Counted from the first letter of the stretch, positions 1 to 9,118 are shown. The stretch: 64,000 bases of DNA from Aeromonas veronii (GCA_041319085.1 CP101033.1:1142501-1206500); one strand, 5' to 3'. Notes: generated by a model from the letters alone, not told the origin. A program made the numbers and translations.

Positions 1-841
1 TAAAGTGGGGGTATTGCAGCGCCTTCATCAAGGGATGATCGGGAGGCGGCGGTTCGACGCTCGCCACATCGAAACCGGCGCCGCCGAGGCGGCCGTTGGC
101 CAGCGCTTGCAGCAGCGCCTCTTCATCCACCAGGCCACCGCGGCCGACGTTGATCAGCAGGGCGCCCGGTTTCATCAGCGCCAGCTCCCGCTCGCCAATC
201 AGGTTGCGGGTGTAGGGGGTGAGCGGACAGTGCAGGCTGATGACGTCCGAGCTTTGCAACAGTTCATCGAGCGGCAACCGATCCTCGTCGTGGCTGGCGC
301 CGACCTGACTCTGGGCGTAGCGCACCGTCATCCCCATCCCTGTGGCCCGCTCGCCAAGCGCCTGGCCCAGGGTGCCCTTGCCGATGATACCAAGCTGCTT
401 GCCGTGCAGATCCATGATGTTGTGGTCGAAGAAGCAGAACTGGCCGCTCTGTTGCCAGCGCCCCTCCAGTAGCGACTGGCGCCAGCAGAAGAGGTTGCGT
501 GACAGGGACAACATCAGCGCCATGGCGTGTTCCGGCACCGAGGGGCCCGAGTAGTTGCGGATATTGCACACCCCGACGTTGGCGGCACGGCACGCTTCCA
601 GATCTACGTTGTCGCTACCGGTGGCGGCCAGCGCGATGAGTTTCAGCTCCGGCAGCTGGGCCAGCTCGGCGGCGCCGATGCGCACCTTGTTGATGATGGC
701 GATGCTGGCATCTTTCAGCCGCTCAACCACCTGTTCCGGGGCCGTGCTGGGATAACTCTGCCAGTGGTGGGGAAAGTCGGGATGATGCAGGGTGATGCCC
801 GCATCCAGGGTATCGCTGTCGAGAAATACGATTTGCTGCAT
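1..841 (-). CDS. D-2-hydroxyacid dehydrogenase, 3' end cut by window edge
   Basis: Open from an ATG at 841 down to base 1 without a stop, so the C-terminus lies outside the window. About 280 residues are visible. The Rossmann nucleotide-binding motif reads GIIGKGTLGQALG (about residue 150), followed by the family signature NVGRGGLVDEEAL, which carries the substrate-binding Arg. The N-terminal part has the catalytic-domain pattern ALAATGSDNVDLEA. The family reduces 2-oxoacids such as hydroxypyruvate or glyoxylate with NAD(P)H in the cytosol; the exact substrate cannot be read from sequence. The catalytic His expected near the C-terminus is not in the window. Confidence 0.9.
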   Translation of the reverse strand, partial: MQQIVFLDSDTLDAGITLHHPDFPHHWQSYPSTAPEQVVERLKDASIAIINKVRIGAAELAQLPELKLIALAATGSDNVDLEACRAANVGVCNIRNYSGPSVPEHAMALMLSLSRNLFCWRQSLLEGRWQQSGQFCFFDHNIMDLHGKQLGIIGKGTLGQALGERATGMGMTVRYAQSQVGASHDEDRLPLDELLQSSDVISLHCPLTPYTRNLIGERELALMKPGALLINVGRGGLVDEEALLQALANGRLGGAGFDVASVEPPPPDHPLMKALQYPHF

Positions 842-995
842 GGACCTTCCTGCCATTGTTCAGGTTCGAAGAGCCATGATGCCAAAGAGGATGCGGTCAG
901 GGCCAGCCCGCCGCTGTGTTATGGCTGGGCTTTATCCGGCAGATGTGAGCTTGCGCGCGCTTTGTCGCATCATGACAGAGGTTGTGTGTATTGAC

Positions 996-1759
996 TCAGA
1001 GCCAACCCAGGTGGTTGAGCCACCCTTGAATGCGGGCGGGCGTTTCGTCTAGTGCCATCAGGGCGTAGGGGCGATAGTTGAGCTTGTGGCTGCGGCGGCT
1101 CTCGGTTTGGCGCGCCTCGGCCGCCAGCAGCGGCCAGCGGCCGCCATCCTCCTGATAGAGATCCAGAGTCGGAATGGTGCCCTGCGCTATCTCTTTCGCG
1201 AGGATCTGGTTGCTCTGCTGGTCGGGGAAAAAGCCGTCGAGCAGCACCAGCGCATCGGGGGCAGGCAGTTGTTCGCTGGCGATAAGGTTGGCGGTCCAGG
1301 CGGCGCCGGTGCCTTGCGCCAGGATCAGCTTGAAGCCCCCCTCCTGCAGCTTGGCATCGGCCAGCTTGCTGATCCGCTCGGCCAGTTGCTTGCGAAATTC
1401 ATCGCTTTTTTTCGCTTTTTTCTCGGCGGCAGGGTCCAATTCGGTCTGTTGGGGGAGGGGAGCAGCAGCAGGGTATCAAAGCCCAGCTGGCCGAGGGCGC
1501 GGGTCAGTTGCCACAGCTGGCCGCCGCGCTGCCAGTCTGGCAGCAGGATGGCGAGCCCCAGATAGTTTGCACTGTCGTGTTTGGCGAACAGCACCGTCTG
1601 CTTGTCGATCTGGGTGGCATCGGGCCGCCCTTTCCAGTCGCTGGCTTGCCAGTGGTCGAGGGGCTGTGGCTCTGCGATGGGCGGTGCAACCTCGCTCGCC
1701 TGCGCAACATGGCCAGCCAGCATGGTCAATATCAGCAGTGATAAGGATAATCTGGCCAT
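996..1759 (-). pseudogene. DUF3530 family secreted protein, frameshifted
   Basis: Two minus-strand frames join into one protein. The first begins MARLSLSLLILTMLAG at 1759, with a signal peptide ending near AQAS. The second continues to a stop at 996 and ends in HLGWL. The switch falls at the run of five G at 1451-1455: one extra base there would give LPSPQQTELDPAAEKKAKK in a single frame. The rest resembles DUF3530, an alpha/beta-hydrolase-like envelope family, with an elbow-like AQGTGAAW. The lesion may be real or a homopolymer sequencing error. Function is unknown. It ends about 155 bases before the dehydrogenase start, on the same strand. Confidence 0.7.
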
Positions 1760-1849
1760 AGTGTGCTCCCCCGGTTATCCGGGTTAGCGGCGGCAGCGGG
1801 ATTTTCTGAAGGGGGAGGCGGTGTAATGGCAATACGCAGGCAATAAAAA

Positions 1850-2881
1850 GGCGCTGTCCCAATTACGTGTTGAAAGGCTAAGCTTGAAGTAGGCCATCAC
1901 CTTGAGGTCTACCATCATGGATACCCCAGCCTTTCAACACCTGTTGTCCCTCTTTCCCCAGTTAACCCTGCGCCAGCGCCGTGTTGCTCACTAGGAGCTC
2001 ACTGCGCCACACGCCATTACCTCGCTCAATACCCAGTTACCAGCATGCAGCGGTTGCCCTCATTGTCAGGCCGATGCCAATCAGCTGGCCCCTTGGGGAT
2101 GGAGTCGGGGACTGCGCCGCTACCGTTGCAAAGTGTGCCTACGCACCAGCTCCGTGCTGACAAAGACGCCTCTGGCGCGGTTGCGCAAAGCACAGTGCTG
2201 GGAAGACTACGCGCAAGCCCTCATCGAAGGACTGACCGTCCGCCAGGCAGCGCGGCGTTGCGGAGTCAGCAAAAATACCGCCTTCCTCTGGCGTCACCGC
2301 TTCTTGCGTGCAATGGCAACCCATCAAGCCACAAGGGAAGAGGGCATCGTTGAGGTAGACGAGACCTTTTTCCTCGAATCGTTCAAGGGGCAACGGGGGC
2401 TGCCGCGCCCGCCACGTCATCGCGGGGGTAAAGGTCGAACTCGTGGAACCGGGTCAGATTACATCCCGGTGATGGTGGTACAAGACCGTGCAGGCCACCA
2501 TGCGGATTTTCAGTTGGAGAAAATGGATGCCGAGACGGTCATCGCGGTGTTGAAGCCGTTGGTGTCACCGGATGCGGTGTTGTGTAGCGATGGTGCGGGC
2601 GTGTATGCCAGTTTCAGTAAAGTGCAGGGCGTGACTCATCAAGTAGTGCGCAATCGTCAGGGTGAGAGGGTGGTAGGGGCATTCCACATCCAACATGTAA
2701 ACGGATATCACCATCGGTTGAAAGAATGGATGGTGCGCTTTCATGGTGTGGCAACTCATTATCTGAGGAATTATCTGGGTTGGCGCAGGATGCTGGCGCG
2801 TTACGGGAGGGGCGTAAATATCAAAGCGTGTTTGCATGAGGCGCTGGGGCACCCCATGCAACACGTAATTGGGACATAGCC
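1850..2881 (+). mobile_element. IS1595-family insertion sequence (1032 bp)
   Basis: Terminal inverted repeats match at 20 of 22 positions: the left end starts GGCGCTGTCCCAATTACGTG and the reverse complement of the right end starts GGCTATGTCCCAATTACGTG. An 8-bp target duplication AATAAAAA lies at 1842-1849 and 2882-2889. The 8-bp duplication, end sequence and transposase type all fit IS1595. The target is the A-tract of the bidirectional terminator downstream of efp, so the element separates DUF3530 from that hairpin. The transposase is interrupted, so this copy is probably immobile on its own. Confidence 0.93.
1917..2879 (+). pseudogene. IS1595-family transposase with an in-frame stop
   Basis: Reading frame from ATG 1917 (MDTPAFQHLLSLF) is broken by TAG at 1992, codon 26. 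After the stop the same frame stays open to 2879. It carries a zinc ribbon (CPHC at about 2055, CKVC at about 2130), a helix-turn-helix ([20 protein letters not shown]) and the IS1595 catalytic pattern: Asp in VDETFF, Asp in CSDGAG, Asn in [13 protein letters not shown] single CAG-to-TAG change would explain the defect. A product starting after the stop would lose only the N-terminal 25 residues plus, depending on the start used, part of the zinc ribbon. Confidence 0.88.
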
Positions 2882-2890
2882 AATAAAAAA

Positions 2891-2907
2891 GCGAGCCGGT
2901 GGCTCGC
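2891..2907. terminator. Bidirectional terminator of efp
   Basis: Perfect stem GCGAGCC-GGT-GGCTCGC, with A6 on one side and T6 on the other, so it can stop transcription from both directions. It lies 29 bases past the efp stop. The IS1595 target duplication is in its A-tract. Confidence 0.85.
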
Positions 2908-2935
2908 TTTTTTGCAATCAATTCAAAGCGGTCAA

Positions 2936-3502
2936 TTAGTTGACGCGACGCTTGAATTCGCCGGTGCGGCTGTCGATTTCGATCTTGTCACCGATCTCTA
3001 CAAAGGCGGCAACAGCCAGCTCGTAGGTGGTGCCCTTCAGACGGGCAGGCTTGGTCACTTTACCGGAGGTGTCGCCACGGGCAGCCGGCTCGGTGTACTC
3101 AACTTCGCGCACGATGGTGGTCGGCAGCTCTACGGAGATGGCTTTCTCGTTGTAGAAAGTCACTTCGCAGATGTCTTCCATGCCGTCTACCAGGTAGTTC
3201 AGCACGTCACCCAGGTTGTCTTTCTCTACGTCGTACTGGTTGTACTCGGTGTCCATAAAGACATACAGGGGATCGGAGAAGTAGGAGTAGGTGCACTCTT
3301 TACGCTCCAGCTGAACAACGTCCAGCTTGTCGTCGGCCTTGAAGACAGTCTCGGTGGCGCTGCCGTTCAGCAGGCCCTTCAGCTTCATTTTGACCACGGC
3401 GGAGTTACGGCCGGATTTGTTGAATTCAGCCTTCTGAACCACCATCGGCTCGGTGCCGATCATGACTACGTTACCAGCGCGGATTTCCTGTGCGGTTTTC
3501 AT
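2936..3502 (-). CDS. efp: Elongation factor P
   Basis: A 188-residue protein, the usual EF-P length, starting [16 protein letters not shown] enters the ribosomal E site and relieves stalling at polyproline stretches. The loop that carries the modified residue reads NKSGRNS, so the tip residue is Arg32 and not Lys. Arg32 is the hallmark of the EF-P class that is rhamnosylated by EarP, and earP lies immediately upstream on the same strand. No epmA/epmB-type lysylation genes are seen nearby. The C-terminal domain ends [12 protein letters not shown], typical of the family. Confidence 0.97.
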   Translation of the reverse strand: MKTAQEIRAGNVVMIGTEPMVVQKAEFNKSGRNSAVVKMKLKGLLNGSATETVFKADDKLDVVQLERKECTYSYFSDPLYVFMDTEYNQYDVEKDNLGDVLNYLVDGMEDICEVTFYNEKAISVELPTTIVREVEYTEPAARGDTSGKVTKPARLKGTTYELAVAAFVEIGDKIEIDSRTGEFKRRVN

Positions 3503-3547
3503 GTAAAAAATTCCTGTTCGTGAAACGGACGGATAAAAACTGCCAGA

Positions 3548-4756
3548 TTATATACGGCTTTCTAAAAATTTCACCAACCGTGTGACGAGATCCCCATCCC
3601 GGAGCAACTTCTGTGACCAGCTTCGCCCATGTTGCTGCCAGCTTGTGGTGTGCATTGGCCATTGGGCCCACAGTGCGCGGCAATCTTCCCCACGATTGAG
3701 GGCCAGATTAAAGCGGCGCAGCCATTGAGCACATTCGGCGGGCAGATCAGCGAGATAGTGGTCGAGGAACTGCTCCAGCTTAACCACATGAGCCTCATCC
3801 TCCTGTTGGTAGATGTGCCAGAGGAAAGGACGGGCTGCCCACTGGGCCCGCACGAAGGAGTCCTCCCCGCGTACCAGATTGAGATCGCAGCTCCACAGCA
3901 GCCGATCGTAACCGGCCTGATCGGTCATCGGCAGCAGCTTGATGGTGAGGTTGCCCGAGTGGAGCAGATCCCCCGCTTTGGCGGTGGTGATGGCCCCTTC
4001 AAGGCCTGCGCCGCGCAGCACATCCTGCAGCGAGCGCCCCAGCGGCAGCAGCAGGGTGACGGGCGTGGCGCTCTGGCACCAGCTCTCGACCAGAGTTACC
4101 AGCGCATCGCTTTCGTAGGTAAAGAGGCTGACCCGCAGCTCGTGCTCTTGTTTGGGTGGCAAACCTAAGCTGGCCCAGTAGGCTGCCAGTCGCGCATCAT
4201 CTTGCTGCCACTGCTCCCGTTCGGCGATGAGGTCGTGCTCGCACAGGAGACCGCCGGTTTTAGCGGTAAAGCCCGGGAAGAAGAAGTATTTATTGAGGCT
4301 CTGGTTGCCAACTCGCTGGGGCGAGGCGAGGCCGTGGCAATCCTCGACCCAGCTCTCCGCCGAGAGGTATTCCAGATTGATCCAGCAGGATGGCTTGGGT
4401 TGGCTCGCCATCCGCTCGGCCATTCGTGCAATGAAGGGGGCGGGCAGCTCGCAGGCAAAGGCCTCGATCACCACGGTGGCCGGTGTGGCATCGGCGGGCA
4501 GGGTTTCATGCCAGTGTTGGATATAGATGCCCTCGACCCACTGGCCATCTTGCGCCGGATCCAGTCCCGGACAGATGCGGGCAAAACTGGCCAGATCATC
4601 CACCCAGAGCCGCACCTGAGCCTTATTGCCATGTGCCGCAATATTCCCCTCCCGTTTTAGCTGGCGGGCGAGTCGCCAGGTGACGCCGATGTCACCGAAG
4701 TTGTCGACGACGCAACAGAAAATATCCCAGTCAAACGGGGGCAGGGGGCTGGTCAT
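3548..4756 (-). CDS. earP: EF-P arginine-32 rhamnosyltransferase EarP
   Basis: 402 residues (DUF2331 family). EarP transfers rhamnose from dTDP-beta-L-rhamnose to Arg32 of EF-P. The N-terminus DIFCCVVDNFGDIGVTWRLA holds Asp18 and Asp22, matching the two conserved Asp of known EarP, and the C-terminal half carries the RGEDSF donor-site segment with the conserved Glu. Start is taken at 4756 (MTSPLPPFDWD); the frame is open further upstream, but that stretch runs through a terminator hairpin. It ends 45 bases before efp. The start lies only about 25 bases after the guaC-side terminator, so its promoter must overlap that hairpin or expression relies on readthrough. Confidence 0.95.
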   Translation of the reverse strand: MTSPLPPFDWDIFCCVVDNFGDIGVTWRLARQLKREGNIAAHGNKAQVRLWVDDLASFARICPGLDPAQDGQWVEGIYIQHWHETLPADATPATVVIEAFACELPAPFIARMAERMASQPKPSCWINLEYLSAESWVEDCHGLASPQRVGNQSLNKYFFFPGFTAKTGGLLCEHDLIAEREQWQQDDARLAAYWASLGLPPKQEHELRVSLFTYESDALVTLVESWCQSATPVTLLLPLGRSLQDVLRGAGLEGAITTAKAGDLLHSGNLTIKLLPMTDQAGYDRLLWSCDLNLVRGEDSFVRAQWAARPFLWHIYQQEDEAHVVKLEQFLDHYLADLPAECAQWLRRFNLALNRGEDCRALWAQWPMHTTSWQQHGRSWSQKLLRDGDLVTRLVKFLESRI

Positions 4757-4781
4757 GGCTCGGGGTTCCAGATGCAAAAAA

Positions 4782-4807
4782 ACCGGTGCGCAGGGTAGCA
4801 CACCGGT
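4782..4807 (-). terminator. Terminator after guaC
   Basis: On the minus strand ACCGGTGTGC-TACCCT-GCGCACCGGT is followed by seven T. One mismatch in a 10-bp stem. It closes the guaC transcript, past the guaC 3' remnant, and sits just upstream of earP. Confidence 0.8.
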
Positions 4808-4852
4808 GGATTGGCTTCTAACCGTCAGCGCGTGACAACGGTCTGCGACAGG

Positions 4853-4936
4853 TTACTCCTTGCCGTAGACGTTGTGCTCCTGCTCACGCACCCGGATAAA
4901 GGTGGTGTGTGCTTTGTTCAGCTCTTTAAGCTGGCG
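4853..4936 (-). pseudogene. Decayed extra copy of the guaC 3' end
   Basis: This stretch encodes [19 protein letters not shown] then EHNVYGKE and a TAA stop. It parallels the real guaC C-terminus [18 protein letters not shown] then ENNVYGKE. The two copies lie 20 bases apart in tandem and differ at several bases, with one extra codon in the remnant, so this is not a fresh duplication. It has no start and no upstream coding sequence. A likely origin is recombination with a divergent guaC allele that left the old 3' end behind. Confidence 0.8.
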
Positions 4937-4956
4937 GCAAAGCAGATAAACCAGTT

Positions 4957-6000
4957 TTACTCCTTGCCATAGACGTTGTTCTCCTGCTCACGCACCCGAA
5001 TAAAGGTAGTGCGCTTGGTCAGCTCTTTCAGCTGGCTGGCACCGACGTAGGTACAGGTGGAGCGCACGCCGCCCAGAATGTCGCGCACCGCGTTCTCGAC
5101 CGGGCCGCGATAGGGCAGCAGCACCATCTTGCCTTCGGAAGCGCGATACTCGGCAACGCCACCGGCGTGCTTGTCCATGGCGCTGGAAGAGCTCATGCCG
5201 TAGAACTTCATGAAGGGCTCGCCGTTCACATCAACGATTTCGCCACCGCACTCCTCGTGAGCTGCCAGCATGCCGCCCAGCATCACGAAGTCGGCGCCGC
5301 CGCCGAACGCTTTGGCAACGTCGCCCGGGCAGGTGCAACCGCCGTCACCGACGATCTGGCCGCCGAGGCCGTGGGCCGCATCGGCACACTCGATGATGGC
5401 GGAGAGTTGCGGGTAGCCCACACCGGTCTTGACGCGAGTGGTGCAGACCGAGCCCGGGCCGATGCCGACCTTGACGATGTCGGCGCCGGAGAGGATCAGC
5501 TCTTCCACCATCTCGCCGGTCACTACGTTGCCCGCCAGAATGACGTGGTTGGGGCAGGCGTCACGAATTTTGCGCACGAACTCGACGAAGTGTTCGGAGT
5601 AGCCGTTGGCCACGTCGACACAGATGAAGCGCAGTGCCTCTGACATGGCGAGGATCTGGCGGGTCTTGGCGAAGTCATCGGGCGAGGTGCCGGTCGATAC
5701 CATCACATGGCCCAGCAGCGCCGGATCGGTTTCGTTGACGAAGGTTTGCCACTGCTCAAGGCTGTAGTGCTTGTGGACTGCAGTCATCATCTCGAAGCCA
5801 GCCAAGGTTCTGGCCATGGCGAAGCTGCCGACGGTATCCATGTTGGCGGCGATAACGGGGACGCCTTGCCATTGGGTCTGGGTGTGCTTGAAAGTGAACT
5901 GACGGGTCAGGCTGACTTGGGAACGGCTCTTGAGTGTAGAGCGCTTGGGGCGGAACAGGACATCCTTGAAACCGAGCTTCAAGTCTTCTTCGATACGCAT
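4957..6000 (-). CDS. guaC: GMP reductase
   Basis: 347 residues, the same length as the E. coli enzyme. It converts GMP to IMP with NADPH, returning guanine nucleotides to the purine pool. The catalytic loop reads [20 protein letters not shown] with Cys186 as the thioimidate nucleophile; the phosphate-binding and NADPH segments ([34 protein letters not shown]) are intact. Transcribed alone from a leader holding a promoter candidate and a terminator-like hairpin (6068-6129). The 3' end is followed by a degenerate second copy of its last 27 codons. Confidence 0.97.
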   Translation of the reverse strand: MRIEEDLKLGFKDVLFRPKRSTLKSRSQVSLTRQFTFKHTQTQWQGVPVIAANMDTVGSFAMARTLAGFEMMTAVHKHYSLEQWQTFVNETDPALLGHVMVSTGTSPDDFAKTRQILAMSEALRFICVDVANGYSEHFVEFVRKIRDACPNHVILAGNVVTGEMVEELILSGADIVKVGIGPGSVCTTRVKTGVGYPQLSAIIECADAAHGLGGQIVGDGGCTCPGDVAKAFGGGADFVMLGGMLAAHEECGGEIVDVNGEPFMKFYGMSSSSAMDKHAGGVAEYRASEGKMVLLPYRGPVENAVRDILGGVRSTCTYVGASQLKELTKRTTFIRVREQENNVYGKE

Positions 6001-6067
6001 TACAAATTCCTTATTGAGCCTTGTTGAACGTCACTTTTGCAGTGGCAAATTTTCGGCAGGCGCAAAA

Positions 6068-6096
6068 AAACCGCAGGTTTTCAAGGCCTCCGGTTT
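6068..6096 (-). terminator. Terminator-like hairpin in the guaC leader
   Basis: On the minus strand AAACCGGAGG and CCTGCGGTTT pair around a nine-base loop and are followed by a run of T. The hairpin lies 68 bases upstream of the guaC ATG and directly downstream of a promoter candidate, so it would form at the very start of the transcript. It could be an attenuator or the end of a short upstream RNA. Confidence 0.5.
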
Positions 6097-6101
6097 ACAA
6101 C

Positions 6102-6129
6102 AGTGTAGGCAAAAATCCCTTCAGAACAA
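6102..6129 (-). promoter_or_regulatory. Candidate sigma-70 promoter for guaC
   Basis: Minus strand TTGTTC (6129-6124), 16-base spacer, TACACT (6107-6102). This is a moderate match to the consensus and is the best seen upstream of guaC. Confidence 0.4.
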
Positions 6130-6381
6130 GACTGATAATTTGTAAATCCTTGTGGTAGCCTTTGGCGTCACAATCTGAGGTTAACCACCAGTTTCATCCA
6201 GCACCGTCCGGTGCCTTGCTCTCCTTCGATATTCCCGCCCGCTTGGGCCGCCGTTCGGCCACCCCTTGTCGTCTCTCTTCTGACCCGATCGGCATTATCC
6301 AACTCACTGAAATAAATCGGATTGACCCACAATGGGACTGTGGTAGATCTGGGCGCAGGATTGACAAGGCAGGACCGTAAA

Positions 6382-6876
6382 ATGGGCAAGATGATACTGG
6401 GGATGACCCTGATGCTGGCACTGTGTGGCAGTGTGCTGGCAGCGACCCCGACCAGCTATGGCTGGATCGAGAAGGGACTTATTTTGCCCACCGGCGTGGC
6501 GGTGAAGATGAAACTCGACACCGGTGCGCTCACCTCTTCCCTCGATGCCCGCGCCATCACCCTATTCAAACGGGATGGTAACCCCTGGGTGCGCTTTATG
6601 CTGGTGGTGACCGATGCCGACAGCGGCAAACTGGTCAGGCAGCAGTTCGAGCGGCGGGTCGAGCGCAGCGTGACGGTGAGCGGGGCAGGCGGTATGGATC
6701 AGCGGCCAACGGTGACAATGTCCATCTGTCTGGGGGACAAGGTGTATGAGGAGTGGTTCACCCTGCGGGATCGCAGCAAGATGATCTATCCGGTACTGCT
6801 GGGCCGCCGTCTGCTGGCTGAGCTGGGCCCGGTGGACTCCAGTCGAACCTTTACCGTGCAGCCACATTGTCAGTGA
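6382..6876 (+). CDS. Secreted retropepsin-like (RimB/Zn_protease family) protein
   Basis: 164 residues from ATG 6382; the frame is open upstream to 6322, but this start places a clear signal peptide first (MGKMILGMTLMLALCGSVLAA). The mature part has the aspartic-protease-like motif KLDTGALTSSLDA and ends with the paired element VLLGRRLLAE. This fits the family first annotated as ATP-dependent zinc protease (PF05618) and now seen as retropepsin-like. Its target is unknown; the signal peptide suggests periplasmic action. It stands alone and ends in a hairpin shared with the convergent histidine kinase gene. Confidence 0.8.
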   Translation: MGKMILGMTLMLALCGSVLAATPTSYGWIEKGLILPTGVAVKMKLDTGALTSSLDARAITLFKRDGNPWVRFMLVVTDADSGKLVRQQFERRVERSVTVSGAGGMDQRPTVTMSICLGDKVYEEWFTLRDRSKMIYPVLLGRRLLAELGPVDSSRTFTVQPHCQ

Positions 6877-6897
6877 AAAAAAAGCATCATTGAAAGC

Positions 6898-6922
6898 AAA
6901 CAGCCCGCATCGCGGGCTGTTT
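6898..6922. terminator. Terminator between the protease and histidine kinase genes
   Basis: Perfect stem AAACAGCCCGC-ATC-GCGGGCTGTTT between two converging genes. It can serve both strands. Confidence 0.8.
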
Positions 6923-6931
6923 GCTTATCGC

Positions 6932-8368
6932 TTATCTTGCCGGCGGCAGCGGGAGTAACACACTTACCTCCAGCCCCCCTTCCGGCCGGTTGTGAACATT
7001 GAGATCGGCGCCGTGCAACTGGGCAATGCGCGAGACGATAGCCATGCCGAGACCCACGCCATCCCCCTGCTGGGGGTTGACCCGAAAGAAGCGTTCATAC
7101 AGCCGGGGCAAGGCACTGGCGGGAATGCCGGGACCGTTGTCGCTCACATCCACCCTCACCCGGTTGCCCTCCCGTTGTACGCGCACCCTGATCTCGCCCT
7201 CCGGCTGGGTGTAGCGCAGCGCATTGTCGATCAGGTTGCTGAACAGCAGGTCGAGCAGGGTGGTCTGACCCATCACCCACTGCGGCAATTCACACTCCAG
7301 CGACAGCTGCTGATCCTTCTTGAGGGCGATGGGAGCAAGCGTCGCGAGAGTGCCTTGCAGCAGGTGACCCACCTCCAGTTCGGTTAATACCAGCCCCTGC
7401 TGGTTGTCGATACGGGCCTGGGTCAGTAGTTGGCGGATCAGCCGATCGCTGCGGTCGAGCGCCTGCAGCATCTTGTGCAGGGACTGTTGGCGGCTGGCGT
7501 CATCATCGGCTGCAAGGGCATTTTCACTGTGAATGCGCAGCACCGCCAGCGGGGTGCGCAGCTCGTGGGCCGCCTCGTTGGTGAACTGTTTCTCCCGCTC
7601 GATGGTCTCCGCCAGCGCCTGCATCAGCCGGTTGATCTCGTTAGTGAGCGGGGTCAGTTCCTGCGCGCTGACCTTGAGGCTGAGCGGGCTCAGGTTGGCG
7701 GGGTGGCGTTCGCTGATGGCCTGGGCCAGCTGGCGCAGGGGGGCCAGCCCGCGGGTGATGAGCCACCAGAGCAGAGCCAGCAGGAACGGCAGGGTGATGA
7801 TCAGCGGCAGCATGGTAAGGGTGGCCATCTTGCTGGCCAGCTCGCTGCGTTCGTCGTCCCGCTCCGCGACGACCAGCCAGGTGCGGCCATCCTCGTTGTA
7901 GAGGGTGAAGGTGCGCCACTGATGGTGATCCTTTTTCACTGTGCTGAAACCGCGGGCGAGTTCGACCAGTGGTTGAGCCGGGGCGCTGGGTGCACGCAAC
8001 AGCAGGCCGCCCTTTTCATCGAGCAACTGGAAGTAGAGATTGCGCTCGAACTCGTGGCCATAGGGGGTGATCTCCCGATCCTCGCCAGTCAGGTTGAGGC
8101 TGGGATCTTTTTGCCATTCATTCGGGTTTTGTGCCTCCCACTCCTGATAGACGGTGCCGTTGGCGGGCAACTGCCCCTGCTGGGCCATGTAGCGGGCCAG
8201 CAGCTGGTTGGTGATGCGGGCCGACTGGGCGAGGCGGGCATCAAACAGCTCCTCCATCTCGTGACTCGCCTCCATGTAGCCGATAAAGGCGCTGATGGTG
8301 AGACTCAGGCTCACCAGCGTCAGGATGCCGGTGAGCAGAAAGCGGCGAATAGAGCGGGGACGTCTCAT
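6932..8368 (-). CDS. Sensor histidine kinase, QseC/PmrB-like
   Basis: 478 residues. A membrane helix at about 11-31, a periplasmic domain of about 150 residues, a second helix at about 188-206, a HAMP-like linker, the H-box EAAHELRTPLAVLR with phospho-acceptor His268, an N-box (NLIDNALRYT) and G-boxes (DNGPGIP, GVGLGMAIV). It overlaps the response-regulator gene by 4 bp (ATGA), so the two are translationally coupled. The order regulator then sensor, the domain layout and the regulator type resemble QseBC and PmrAB. The signal sensed cannot be read from sequence. Confidence 0.92.
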   Translation of the reverse strand: MRRPRSIRRFLLTGILTLVSLSLTISAFIGYMEASHEMEELFDARLAQSARITNQLLARYMAQQGQLPANGTVYQEWEAQNPNEWQKDPSLNLTGEDREITPYGHEFERNLYFQLLDEKGGLLLRAPSAPAQPLVELARGFSTVKKDHHQWRTFTLYNEDGRTWLVVAERDDERSELASKMATLTMLPLIITLPFLLALLWWLITRGLAPLRQLAQAISERHPANLSPLSLKVSAQELTPLTNEINRLMQALAETIEREKQFTNEAAHELRTPLAVLRIHSENALAADDDASRQQSLHKMLQALDRSDRLIRQLLTQARIDNQQGLVLTELEVGHLLQGTLATLAPIALKKDQQLSLECELPQWVMGQTTLLDLLFSNLIDNALRYTQPEGEIRVRVQREGNRVRVDVSDNGPGIPASALPRLYERFFRVNPQQGDGVGLGMAIVSRIAQLHGADLNVHNRPEGGLEVSVLLPLPPAR

Positions 8369-9048
8369 TGTGCAGGTGTCCGGCCAGGCTGTTCGAGCTG
8401 GGGAATGATGTAGCCGACCCCGCGAATATTGCGGATGAGGTCGCTGTAGAACTTCTTGCGCAGATGGTGGATATGCACCTCTACAGCGTTGCTCTCGGCC
8501 CCCTCGTCCCAGCCGTAGAGGCTCTGTTGCAGCTGATCGCGGCTCAATACCCGACCGCTCTGGCTGATCAGCTCCTGTAGCAGTTTGTATTCATGGGGGT
8601 GAGCTGACCGCTTCCCCTGATAGGTGACCTGCTGGGATTCGGGATAGATGAGGATATCGCCATACTCCAGCGCTGCCTGAGCTTGCCCCTTGCTGCGGCG
8701 AACCAGGGCGCGCAGGCGGGCGTTGAGCTCCTGCAGGGCGAAGGGTTTGACCATGTAGTCGTCAGAGCCGGCGTCGAGGCCGACCACCCGATCGTCCAGC
8801 GCATCGCGGGCGGTGAGGATCAGCACCGGCAACTGGTGGCCCTCCCGGCGCAACTTGCGCAGCAGGCTGAGGCCATCGATGTCGGGCAGGTTGAGATCGA
8901 GGATCAGGGCGGCGAACTCGTCGCTCTTGAGGGCCGTCAGGGCGGGCAACCCCTGTTGCAGCCAGTCCACCGTGTAGCCACTATGGCGCAGTGCATCCTG
9001 CATACCATCCCCCAGCATCACATCATCTTCTACCAGCAGGATCCGCAT
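8365..9048 (-). CDS. OmpR-family response regulator, QseB/PmrA-like
   Basis: 227 residues. Receiver domain with acidic pair EDD at 7-9, phospho-acceptor Asp51 (LILDLNLPDIDG) and the conserved Lys in MVKPFAL; the C-terminal winged helix ends with VHIHHLRKKF and IRNIRGVGYI. This class binds direct repeats of the CTTAA type. A perfect CTTAAG-N5-CTTAAG site lies 4.5 kb away, upstream of the hemolysin/ligase operon, while no such site is present in front of this gene itself. Confidence 0.93.
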   Translation of the reverse strand: MRILLVEDDVMLGDGMQDALRHSGYTVDWLQQGLPALTALKSDEFAALILDLNLPDIDGLSLLRKLRREGHQLPVLILTARDALDDRVVGLDAGSDDYMVKPFALQELNARLRALVRRSKGQAQAALEYGDILIYPESQQVTYQGKRSAHPHEYKLLQELISQSGRVLSRDQLQQSLYGWDEGAESNAVEVHIHHLRKKFYSDLIRNIRGVGYIIPQLEQPGRTPAQ

Positions 9049-9118
9049 TCTTTTCTCCCTGTTTGTTGGGTGTCGCGATGTGCTTCAATCGCCAAGGTTG
9101 ACCGTGGCATAAACAACG

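Noticed and set aside
4757..4801. Fifteen-residue upstream extension of EarP
   Set aside because: It would be translated from the terminator hairpin and does not match the family N-terminus.
7430..8413. Long plus-strand ORF of 327 residues opposite the histidine kinase
   Set aside because: Shadow of a GC-rich gene; the minus-strand frame has all kinase motifs.
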